From Streptomyces sp. A 4/2 (GTDB taxonomy: Bacteria; Actinomycetota; Actinomycetes; Streptomycetales; Streptomycetaceae): DNA of 64,000 bases. The DNA lies in contig NZ_CALNVW010000017.1 of NCBI RefSeq assembly GCF_940670765.1, positions 62,001-126,000 of the forward strand, in the 5' to 3' direction. Of this stretch, positions 44,674-52,567 are shown one piece after another; positions within the stretch are counted from its first letter, which is position 1; each line of letters opens with the position of its first letter. The notes under the pieces were generated by a model, which was given only the letters and a program-made list of their open reading frames with translations, had not been told where the DNA came from and did not search any database. A program made the position numbers and the translations under genes.

Positions 44674-45868
44674 ACCGGTGGCCGAAGAATTCGATCTCCG
44701 CGATGGCCAGCCGGTGGCCTTTCGCGGTGCCGTAGGCCGCGTCGGTGGTCAGCCGGGCCCGGACGATCTTCGAACCGTGTACGTCGAAGGTCTGCTGGCC
44801 CGGCTGGTCGGCAAGGGTGATCTTCTTGGTGATCTGCTTCCCCTCCCGGGTGGTCAGCAGCACAGTGATCTTCGCCGGGCGGGCCTGCTCCAGGAACTCG
44901 TCCTGTTTGGCCGAGGTGCCGGAGAAGATGATCACCTTGAGCAGCCGGACCGGCTGGTCGAAGTCGCACTCCACGAATTCGCCGGTGCCGGGGCCGACGG
45001 CTTTCGGCGCCCAGTACCGGTTGTTGAATCCGTCGAACGCGGCAGCCGCCGGGTGTCCGCGTTCGGCGCTGGAGCTGCGGTAGGCCGCGGGCGGCATCGA
45101 CTCCGGGGTCCCGGTCTCGTCCTCGGCGAATCCGAACACCGCCCGCAGATGCGGCAGCGCGAACCAGACCGCACAGGCCAGCACGACGAGGGTGAGGGGC
45201 AGCGCCAGGCTGGGGCGGCGCCAGAGACGGCGGCGTGGCCTGGTCCCGGCGGTGAGCGCCTGCCGGGGACGGCGACGGAAGATCCGGCGCCACCAGGGGA
45301 GCGGGATCCCGGGTGGCGGACCGGGGTTCAGGAGCAGGGCGCAGTGGAAGCACAGCGTACGGTCCGGGCTGTTCTCGGTACGGCAGTTGGGGCAGCGGAC
45401 GGTGCCGGTGACCGTGCGGGCCGGTGCGGTGGGCGCCGGGTCCGGTGCGGGGTCGGGCAGCACCTCGGGGCCCGGAACGTGCGCGTCGGGCAGGTCCCCG
45501 GGGCGGCGTGGAGCGGCCGTGACGGGTGCCGGGGGCGCCGGTACCGGGGGTACGGGCGGCTGCGGTGGCGGTACGGGCGCGGGCCCCGGGCCAGGCGGGG
45601 ACGGTACAGGTACAGGTGCAGGACCCGGGCCGGGTGGGGGCAGCTGCGGAGGCGGTACAGGCGCAGGCCCCGGACCCGGCTGCTGCTGGGCTCGTACAGG
45701 CGTCGGCGACTGCGGAGGCGGGGCAGGCACGGGCCCCGGACCGGGCGCGGGCGCCGTCGTCCGGTCCCCCTCTTCCGCCTCCGGTTCCTCCCACTCCAGG
45801 AACGCCGCACACGCCACGCAGAACGCCGTCCCCGGCGCGTTCCGATGCCCACAGGCTTCACAGATCAC
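44669..45868 (-). CDS. cisA: CisA-like membrane protein: zinc ribbons, Pro-rich linker, one TM, glycan-binding-type domain
   Basis: A 399-residue protein. Residues 3-20 (CEAC...CVAC) and 159-176 (CPNC...CFHC) are zinc ribbons. Between them is a proline-rich linker built of GPGPAPVPPPQ-type repeats. One membrane helix lies at about 220-240 after a basic stretch, followed by a C-terminal beta-sandwich of the NADase-type glycan-binding/discoidin-like kind (FDGFNNRYWAPKAVG, IAEIEFFGHRS). This matches my memory of CisA, the membrane protein that docks the Streptomyces CIS. GTG at 45868 overlaps the tail-protein-I stop (GTGA). Last gene of the operon. The symbol is assigned by architecture and position only. 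Confidence 0.7.
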
Positions 45869-46461
45869 CGTCCACCCCCCGCTTCCGGCGGCTGCGGTCC
45901 GGCGCCCTGCCCGGTACCGCCCGCGAGGATCTCCAGCTCGTACCCCACGTGCGCGGGGACCTCGGTGAGGATCAGTTCCTCCAGCCGTACCCGGTCGATC
46001 CGGTGCGGTTCCGGCACCCGGACCCGGATCGTCACCCCGGGGCGGGGGCGGCCGGGCAGTGCGGTGCCGGGGTGCGACGACCACACCGTGCCGCCGCTCT
46101 CGGAGATCTCCGGCTCGGCGCCGGTCTCCAGCCGCACCGCGTCCGCCAGCCCGCGCAGGGTCCCCCGCCTGCTGTGCCGGGACACCGCTCCGCGTACGGC
46201 CGCACGGCGCTGCGGGAGGGGGCTGTCCTCGTACGGTTCGACCGCGACCCACTGGGCCAGCCAGCCGAGGAAGTCGTCGGGGGCGCTGCGCGGATCGAGG
46301 TGGGCCGGGAGGTTGTCGATGGTGAGGAGGACGGGAGCGAGTACGTCGTCGAGCGCGGCGAGGAACCGCTGGAGGAAGTCCTGCTCCAGGTAGACGGCGG
46401 GCAGCTGGTCGATCAGCGGGTGCGGGGTCGGGAGCCCGGGAACGCCGGTGCGCGAGGACAT
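45865..46461 (-). CDS. cis12: Baseplate protein, phage tail protein I (gpI) family
   Basis: A 198-residue baseplate wedge protein of the gpI/Afp12-like group. Typical of the family are LPAVYLEQDFLQRFLAALDDVLAPV, WLAQWVAVEPYEDSPL and RRGTLRGLADAVRLETG. It would join the gpJ-like protein to build the wedge around the spike. The start is five bases past the gpJ-like stop; its own stop overlaps the cisA-like start. Confidence 0.85.
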   Translation of the reverse strand: MSSRTGVPGLPTPHPLIDQLPAVYLEQDFLQRFLAALDDVLAPVLLTIDNLPAHLDPRSAPDDFLGWLAQWVAVEPYEDSPLPQRRAAVRGAVSRHSRRGTLRGLADAVRLETGAEPEISESGGTVWSSHPGTALPGRPRPGVTIRVRVPEPHRIDRVRLEELILTEVPAHVGYELEILAGGTGQGAGPQPPEAGGGR

Positions 46462-46466
46462 GGGGC

Positions 46467-48422
46467 TCAGGCCTCCCGGATCCGGAGCTGGTGTTCGTAG
46501 CTGAAGACCAGCGCGTGCCGGTCGAGGGTGATGCGGGTGGTCGCCGCGGTGCGCTCCCCGGTCACCGGGTCCGCCGGGTAGAGCCGTACGTCCTCCACCA
46601 GGTCCACGCCGGGCACCTGCTGCAGCACGGCGAACGCCTCGCCCGACTGGATCGGCCGGCCGAACGGCCAGCCCTGCCCGCCCGGACCACCGGTCAGCGC
46701 GTTGAAGTACCCGTACAGCGCGGCCAGGGCCGTCTCCTGCACCCGTTCGGCGTCCGCCCCCCGCCGCGCCTGGGCCGAGGCGACGACGGTGACGCCCTGG
46801 TAGAAAGGCGGTTCCACCACCAGCCTGGCCCCGATCGGGCGCCGCTCGTCGAGGTGGCCCGCGATGAGGGCCAGGGTGTGCTGCGGCGGGATCAGCTCGT
46901 CGAACTCGATCCGGCCCTGCTCGTCGCTGCGCCCGGACGGTACGACGAGCAGCCGCACCCCGCCCGCCTCGGCGTCCGTGTCTCCCCCGGGGATGCAGTG
47001 GACCCTGGCGGCGTCCGGGGCGACCTCGCGCGCGAGCAGTTCGTAGTCCTGCGGGACGACGGCCCGGTGCAGCGTCCGCAGCGTCATCGGGCCGCGTACC
47101 CGCGCGCTCTCGACGGTCTCACCGTCCACCCCGCCCAGCGCCGGGCTGCGGTTCTCCACCCGGGCGACGTACGGGAGGGCGCTGCGCAGCACCCGGAGCG
47201 TGGAGCGGGCGACGTTTCCGCGCAGGCCGCCGCCCGTGCGGTACGAGCGCACCCGGACAGCGGCCCCCTTCGGCGGCACCGCCCCGTAGTACCGGACGCT
47301 GCCGTCCCGTTCGCGGACCGCGGGACCGAATTCGACGCGTCCCGAGTTGGGATCCAGGGTGATGTGCCGGTCCTCGGGGCCCGAGTGCGCGAAGTCGTCG
47401 ACCCGCGTCCAGTGGGTGCCTTCGGGTCCGGCGGCCGGGTCCGCCACCTCGACGACGAAGTCGCCGGGGACGACGGGCGGCCGGGCGACCCGGAGCGTCT
47501 GGCCCGGTACGCCCTCGGCATGCCCGAGCACCTCGTCGGTGACCGTCTCGGCGTGCTCGGCGTCGACGGTCGCTCCGATGGTGAACGCGCTGATCCGGCG
47601 GACGACGGGCGGGGCCACGTAGGTCGGCTGGTCGGCGGCGGCCTCGATCAGCCGACAGCGCAGCCAGCCGCCGGTCCGGCGCACCACCCGCGCCGCGGTG
47701 TGCGTGCCGGGGAGGTGGAGGATCAGTTCGCCGGACCGGTTGAACCCGCCGGTGGTGTCCTTCTCGATCTCGCAGACCGCCCAGGCGCTGCCGTCCCAGG
47801 CTTCCCAGATCAGCGGGGGCCGCGAGGGGTCCACGCCGACGCCCTCGACCCGGCACTCCAGCCGCAGCACGACCACACCGGCCGGAACCGGCGAGCTGAG
47901 TCCGATGTACAGGGCGTCGCCGGGCGCGGGGGTGGTCCCGAAGCACGGGACGTCCCGGCCGATCGACAGTTCCTCGGTGCGGTCGACGGCGTCCCCGGAC
48001 GCCGGCCAGGTGGCGAGGTGCGCGAACTCGCAGGGTTCGACGGAGAGTTCGCTGCTGGTGGTGAAGACCACCGCTTCCTCCGTCTCGGTGCGGACGGTGG
48101 CGACCTCCGTTCCGGCCCGTACGACCACGGCTTCCGGCTGCGGCGCGGAGAGCCGGAACGTCACCCGGGTGTGGGCGGCCGTCGGCGGGTGGAGCTGGAC
48201 GCCGATCAGGTCCAGGAAGGTCAGATAGCTCTTCTCCGGCACCCGGTTCACCCGGTAGACGAGCTGGTCGACCATGGTCGCGAACGCCTCGATGAGGGTC
48301 ACTCCGGGGTCCGACACATTGTGGTCGGTCCACTCCGGGCAGCGCTGCTGGACGAGGCGCTTGGCCTCGTCCACCAGCCCCTGGAAGCGGCGGTCGTCCA
48401 GATGCGGACTGGGCAGTGTCAC
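46467..48422 (-). CDS. cis11: Baseplate J-like assembly protein
   Basis: A 651-residue baseplate wedge protein of the gpJ/gp6/Afp11 group. The N-terminus (LDDRRFQGLVDEAKRLV, then DPGVTLIEAFATMVDQLVYR) is diagnostic for putative baseplate assembly proteins of tail-like systems. The C-terminal part has YELLAREVAPDAARV, LRVLRSALPYVARVENRSPA and GEAFAVLQQVPGVDLVEDV. GTG at 48422 overlaps the gp25 stop by four bases. A much longer frame to 48935 is a shadow of gp25. Confidence 0.9.
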   Translation of the reverse strand: MTLPSPHLDDRRFQGLVDEAKRLVQQRCPEWTDHNVSDPGVTLIEAFATMVDQLVYRVNRVPEKSYLTFLDLIGVQLHPPTAAHTRVTFRLSAPQPEAVVVRAGTEVATVRTETEEAVVFTTSSELSVEPCEFAHLATWPASGDAVDRTEELSIGRDVPCFGTTPAPGDALYIGLSSPVPAGVVVLRLECRVEGVGVDPSRPPLIWEAWDGSAWAVCEIEKDTTGGFNRSGELILHLPGTHTAARVVRRTGGWLRCRLIEAAADQPTYVAPPVVRRISAFTIGATVDAEHAETVTDEVLGHAEGVPGQTLRVARPPVVPGDFVVEVADPAAGPEGTHWTRVDDFAHSGPEDRHITLDPNSGRVEFGPAVRERDGSVRYYGAVPPKGAAVRVRSYRTGGGLRGNVARSTLRVLRSALPYVARVENRSPALGGVDGETVESARVRGPMTLRTLHRAVVPQDYELLAREVAPDAARVHCIPGGDTDAEAGGVRLLVVPSGRSDEQGRIEFDELIPPQHTLALIAGHLDERRPIGARLVVEPPFYQGVTVVASAQARRGADAERVQETALAALYGYFNALTGGPGGQGWPFGRPIQSGEAFAVLQQVPGVDLVEDVRLYPADPVTGERTAATTRITLDRHALVFSYEHQLRIREA

Positions 48423-48877
48423 GCGCCGTCTCCCTTGGCCTGTTCGTGCTGGGGCGCCTGTCCGTGGTGGGGCGCCTGCTCGTCGTGCTGCGGGATGACG
48501 TAGAACGGGAAGACCAGGTTCCGGGGGTCGTTGGCGCCGCGCACCGTGTAGCCGATGTCGATGTAGAGCACGCCGTTGTCCGCCTCGTCGAACCGGACCG
48601 CCACCTCGGTCACCTCGATGCGGGGCTCCCACCGGTCGAGCGCGAGCCGTACCTCGTACGCGAGTTGCCCCGCCGTTCCCGCGTCGGCGGGCGCGAAGAC
48701 GTAGTCGTTGACGGCGCAGCCGAACTCCGGCCGCATGGGCCGCTCCCCCGGTGAGGTCGCCAGGATCAGCCGGATGGATTCCTCCAGTTCGTGCTCGCCG
48801 CGCACCAGGGCGATCGAACCGGTGGCGTCGGTACGCGGCGGAAAGGCCCAGCCCGCGCCGATGAACTCCTGGCCCAT
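48419..48877 (-). CDS. cis9: gp25-family baseplate protein
   Basis: A 152-residue GPW/gp25 protein, the wedge component that contacts the sheath. The family block is LVRGEHELEESIRLILATSPGERPMRPEFG (ILATSPGERPMRPEFG is the core), followed by LAYEVRLALDRWEPRIEV. The C-terminus has a histidine-rich QHDEQAPHHGQAPQHEQ extension not needed by the fold. ATG at 48877, six bases after the PAAR gene stop. Confidence 0.93.
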   Translation of the reverse strand: MGQEFIGAGWAFPPRTDATGSIALVRGEHELEESIRLILATSPGERPMRPEFGCAVNDYVFAPADAGTAGQLAYEVRLALDRWEPRIEVTEVAVRFDEADNGVLYIDIGYTVRGANDPRNLVFPFYVIPQHDEQAPHHGQAPQHEQAKGDGA

Positions 48878-48883
48878 GTCCGT

Positions 48884-49162
48884 TCAGCCCCCGATCAGCA
48901 CCGTCGCGCAGCCGGACACGATCGGTGAACCGCACCCGGACAGGTCCCCGGCGCGGGCGGCGGGATGGCCCCCGATCAGCACGGAGGAACTGCCGGGCGG
49001 CGCGATCGTGGACGGCGGATGGGCGGCCGGGGACGTGCAGTGGTGCACCGTGCCGACCGTGGCTGCGGGTTGGCCTCCGATGAGGACCGTCGGGACGCCG
49101 GGCGGGCCGATCGTCCCGGGGTGGCCGGTGGGGTCGCCGACCCGTGCGGCTGCGGCAGACAT
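48884..49162 (-). CDS. cis10: PAAR-domain spike tip protein
   Basis: A 92-residue PAAR protein that would cap the spike trimer and hold a metal at the tip. The PAAR repeats appear as GVPTVLIGGQPAATVG and SSSVLIGGHPAARAGD, with conserved histidine and cysteine candidates (GHPGT, VHHCTSP, LSGCGSP). It lies directly downstream of the VgrG-like gene, as expected. Confidence 0.92.
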   Translation of the reverse strand: MSAAAARVGDPTGHPGTIGPPGVPTVLIGGQPAATVGTVHHCTSPAAHPPSTIAPPGSSSVLIGGHPAARAGDLSGCGSPIVSGCATVLIGG

Positions 49163-49252
49163 GGATGTACGTTCCTCTCGGTCAGCACGTCGGGGTGCGC
49201 GGAAACATCAGCGGAGCCGTCTGTCGGGTCGGCACGGCCATCGGCGCGGCCA

Positions 49253-51178
49253 TCAATTGATCGTGACCATCGGGGCGTTGACGGACAGCGAGCTGCCGCC
49301 CTTGATGTCGGTGCGCTGGGTTCCGTTGACCGCCACCTGGGCGCCCTGGAGGTCGACGGCGCCGCCCGTCGACAACTTGAGTTTCCCGGTCCCGCCGTCG
49401 ACCTGGACGCCGGACCTGGAGGTCAACGTGACGCTCTCCCCGGCGAGTTCGAGCGTTCCCTGTCCGGCGTCCAGGGCCACCCCCTTGGCGGCCTTGACGG
49501 AGACCTGCTCGGTGGCCTCGATGTGCACGCTGCCGTCGCTGTTGATCACGATCACCGTGTCCTTGCGGTCGAGTTCGATCTTCAGTTTTCCGTCGCCGGT
49601 GAGGAGGCGGACGCCCTGCGGCCCGTTCGCGGCGTCCAGCAGTTCCAGCTGGTTCCCGCCCTTGGAGGCGAAGGCGCGGCGGTTGACCGCCCCGCTGGTG
49701 GGGTCGACGAGATCGCCGCCCGGGGCCGCCGGAGAGCCTGCAGTCCCCGCCCCGGCACCGGAGGCGGCGCCCCCCGCACCGCCCTTCGAGGGCCGGTCCT
49801 TCCCGTTGTACAGACCGGCGAGCACGTACGGCCGGTCCAGATGGCCGTGCTCGAAGCCGACCAGCACCTCGTCGCCGTTCTCCGGGATGAACGCCTCGCC
49901 CCCGCCCGTCCCGCCGGACTGTGCGGTGCGGGCCCAGTCGCTCGCGTACTCGTCGGACAGCCACGGGAAGCGGACCTTCACCCGCCCCGAGCCCTCCGGG
50001 TCCTGGGTGTCCGTGACGGTCCCGCTGACCAGTCCGTGGCAGCGCGATCCGCTGCCGGGCCCGGCCGCCCCGCCGGCGCCGCCGCCGGTCAGGCCGAACA
50101 GCGAGCGTTCCTGCTGCCCGGAGACCGTGATCCACGTTTCGTAACCGCGTACGGCGTCGAAGACATGGCGCGACGAGGTGACCGTGTACCGCCCCTCGAA
50201 GGGGGGCCCGACGGCGTTCAGCGCCACCGCGGTACCCGCCCTCACCTCCGGGTTGCCGCGGATCACCGCCTCCAGCTCCGCGAACGACCCGGCGATCCGC
50301 TCCGCCAGCGCCTTGGCCGCCTGGTCCACCTGTGCCTGGTTCCCGTACGCCGTGTCCGTGACGACGAACCGTGCCTCGCCGAACGGCGCGCTCACGTCCG
50401 CCGCGGTCACCCCCAGCTCCAGCGTCGCCGACTTTCCGGCCGGGGCCCGCCCGACCAGCGACTTCTTGCCCTGGATGTCCCAGCCGCGCACCTCGACCTC
50501 GGAGACCTGCTCGGCCGCCGACACCCCGGCGCGGCAGCGGAGCAGATTGCTGCCCATCTCCAGGACCAGGGGGTTCCGGTCGGCGCGCGCCGACCCGTCC
50601 GGGGCGCCACTCGCCTCGGCGGGCCTGGTGACGTGCAACTGCCCGTCGCGCACGTACGCCTGGGCGCCCGCCTCCTCCGCGAGGCCGCGGACGAACTCCC
50701 AGTCGGTGACGTTGGGCTGGGCGATGTGTTCGATGACCGGCCCGGCCACGTCCACGGTGCCGGGTTTCAGACCTGCCCGCTGGGCGACCTGTGCGCAGAT
50801 GTCGGCGAGGGTCATGTTCTGGTAGCTGGCCACCCGGCGCCCCCGGAACAGCCGGTACGACTCGTCGAGTCCGCGCAGCACGGTGAAGGTTCCGGTCTCG
50901 TCCAGCTCCACTTCCAGCGCGGTGACCACCCCGGTGAGCAGTGGTTTCGGTGCCGTGTCGCCGCCGGCGCGGGCCAGCAGCCGGATCTCCTTCCCGATCT
51001 TGATCCCGGCCTGGCCGAGGAGCACCCGGTCGGGGTCGCGGAAGCGCAGGACGAAGAGGTCGGGGAGCGTGCGACTGTCGTCGACATAGCCTTCGACGAG
51101 GGTGTTCACGAACTTCGGCGGCAGCGGAGTCCCGTCGAACTCCACGACCAGCGCGGTGGCGACGCCCTGCTGAGCCAT
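49253..51178 (-). CDS. cis8: VgrG-like spike/hub protein
   Basis: A 641-residue baseplate hub and spike. The N-terminal half is the gp27/late-control-D fold (DPDRVLLGQAGIKIGKEIRLL, QNMTLADICAQVAQRAGL, NVTDWEFVRGLAEEAG). The gp5-type OB domain follows (GLVSGTVTDTQDPEGSGRVKVRF, FIPENGDEVLVGFEHG), then a beta-helical needle of short repeats (VSVKAAKGVALDAGQGTLEL). A Gly/Ala-rich linker separates OB and needle. ATG at 51178 overlaps the LysM gene stop by one base (TGATG). Confidence 0.93.
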   Translation of the reverse strand: MAQQGVATALVVEFDGTPLPPKFVNTLVEGYVDDSRTLPDLFVLRFRDPDRVLLGQAGIKIGKEIRLLARAGGDTAPKPLLTGVVTALEVELDETGTFTVLRGLDESYRLFRGRRVASYQNMTLADICAQVAQRAGLKPGTVDVAGPVIEHIAQPNVTDWEFVRGLAEEAGAQAYVRDGQLHVTRPAEASGAPDGSARADRNPLVLEMGSNLLRCRAGVSAAEQVSEVEVRGWDIQGKKSLVGRAPAGKSATLELGVTAADVSAPFGEARFVVTDTAYGNQAQVDQAAKALAERIAGSFAELEAVIRGNPEVRAGTAVALNAVGPPFEGRYTVTSSRHVFDAVRGYETWITVSGQQERSLFGLTGGGAGGAAGPGSGSRCHGLVSGTVTDTQDPEGSGRVKVRFPWLSDEYASDWARTAQSGGTGGGEAFIPENGDEVLVGFEHGHLDRPYVLAGLYNGKDRPSKGGAGGAASGAGAGTAGSPAAPGGDLVDPTSGAVNRRAFASKGGNQLELLDAANGPQGVRLLTGDGKLKIELDRKDTVIVINSDGSVHIEATEQVSVKAAKGVALDAGQGTLELAGESVTLTSRSGVQVDGGTGKLKLSTGGAVDLQGAQVAVNGTQRTDIKGGSSLSVNAPMVTIN

Positions 51179-51975
51179 CAGAACCGCCCCCGGTCCGGCG
51201 CCTCTTCGATCCGGCTCAGCTCGTCGAGGGCGGGGAGGAGGAGCTGGCTGCCGGGCGCCAGCCGCATCGGGTCGTCGATGCCGTTCGCCTCGGCTATCAC
51301 CCGCCAGGCGGCCGGGTCCCCGTACTCGCGCTGCGCGAGGGACGGCAGCGAGTCCCCGGCGTCCACCTGGTGGATCCGGCGGGCAGCCAGCGCGCCGGAG
51401 GTCGGGTTCTGTCCCGGTGTCTCCCCGCTGATCTCCTCCATGGTGACCTGGCAGACCGCCCGGATCGGCACTCCGGAGGTGGTGAACAGGGTGTATTTGG
51501 CCTGGACTTGGCTGACGTAGCCGGGAAATCCGGTGAGCCCTCCCCAGTGGAAGACGACCCAGGGCGGCGAGGAGCGCTGCTGCTGCCGGGTCTCGCTCGT
51601 CGGCACACAGCACGCGAAGAGCTGCTCGACGGATGTCACCACCCGGGTGTCCTGGGTGTCGCTGGCGTCGAAGAACATCTCGACGGTGAGTTTGCTGGGC
51701 TGCGACCCCTGGTACTCGGGCGGCCCCGAGCTCTTGGCACCCTTGGCCGGACTCCGCTTCCAGGAAGCGGCCTTGGTGAGGCTCAACTCCTTGGGATTGA
51801 ACTGGAATTCGATACGCCCGCAGGGACCGCCCGGAGTGAGGCCACCGCCGGTCGGGGGTGTCCGCAGCTCCAGGTACGCGTGCTCCAGCTTGGGCCGCGC
51901 CGATCCGCCCTTCGCACCCGATGACACACCGGACGTACCGGCGGCGCTGAAGGCGATGGGTCCCGCACCGCTCAT
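51178..51975 (-). CDS. cis7: LysM-domain hub connector protein of the CIS
   Basis: A 265-residue protein of the Afp7/gp53-like type that bridges tube and hub. The N-terminal domain has the phage-like IEFQFNPKELSLTKAASWKR block. The C-terminal 55 residues are a LysM domain (VDAGDSLPSLAQREYGDPAAWRVIAEANGIDDP). In injection systems this LysM holds the baseplate rather than peptidoglycan. It overlaps the VgrG-like start by one base and follows the tube-like gene by five bases. Confidence 0.9.
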   Translation of the reverse strand: MSGAGPIAFSAAGTSGVSSGAKGGSARPKLEHAYLELRTPPTGGGLTPGGPCGRIEFQFNPKELSLTKAASWKRSPAKGAKSSGPPEYQGSQPSKLTVEMFFDASDTQDTRVVTSVEQLFACCVPTSETRQQQRSSPPWVVFHWGGLTGFPGYVSQVQAKYTLFTTSGVPIRAVCQVTMEEISGETPGQNPTSGALAARRIHQVDAGDSLPSLAQREYGDPAAWRVIAEANGIDDPMRLAPGSQLLLPALDELSRIEEAPDRGRF

Positions 51976-51980
51976 GCCGC

Positions 51981-52421
51981 TCAGCCCTCCATCACGTAGC
52001 CGTGGTGGGCGATCTCGATCGTCTCCGTCGCGACCTTGGGCGACTCGGGCGTGAACGAGGGACCGGTCCAGCGCACGGGCACGACTTCGAGCAGCCCCCA
52101 CTGGGCCACTTTGCGGCCGTCGCCGGTGCGTGCCTCGATGTGAGCGGTCTTGCGGCTGAAGCCGGTCGTCATCGTGGCGAACCAGCGGGCGACCTTCTCG
52201 GTCTCCTGGGTGAGCGGCCTGGACAGCTTGACGTTCGAGTACTTCAGCCGGGTCGGGAGCTGCCACAGATGACCGTTGTTGCCGCCCTCCTCACGCGTTT
52301 CGAGGACCACTTCGCAGCCCAGCCCGTCACATGTGTTGAACGACCCGAGTTCGATGTCGTCGATCGTCACGACGAAACAGACACTGACGGCGGGGTCGAT
52401 GTCCTGTGGGGTGGCGGGCAT
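51981..52421 (-). CDS. Second tube-like (gp19 family) protein
   Basis: A 146-residue tail-tube protein of the T4 gp19/Hcp-like fold, distinct from the main tube protein at 55041. Typical block: FVVTIDDIELGSFNTCDGLGCEVVLETREEGG, of which ELGSFNTCDGLGCEV is the core. It probably forms the tube initiator ring on the hub, like Afp5. A tandem-repeat region separates it from the VQR-repeat gene. Confidence 0.88.
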   Translation of the reverse strand: MPATPQDIDPAVSVCFVVTIDDIELGSFNTCDGLGCEVVLETREEGGNNGHLWQLPTRLKYSNVKLSRPLTQETEKVARWFATMTTGFSRKTAHIEARTGDGRKVAQWGLLEVVPVRWTGPSFTPESPKVATETIEIAHHGYVMEG

Positions 52422-52459
52422 GGCACGTACCTCTCAATCTCTCGCTGCTCCACGGCTCG

Positions 52460-52567
52460 GTGCCTGGTGTTGCGTCGGTGCCTGGTGATGGTGCGGTGCC
52501 TGGTGTTGGTTCAGTGCCTCGTGCCGGTTTCAGTGCCTGGTGTGGTGTGTTCGTTCAGTGCCTGGTG
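52460..52567. repeat. 18-bp tandem repeat spanning the 3' end of the VQR gene
   Basis: Six copies of GTGCCTGGTG (one has CTCG) begin at 52460, 52478, 52496, 52514, 52533 and 52558, with spacing 18, 18, 18, 19 and 25. The rightmost copy contains the last codons and TGA of the leftward VQR-repeat gene, so the other copies look like reiterations of that gene end. Confidence 0.85.
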
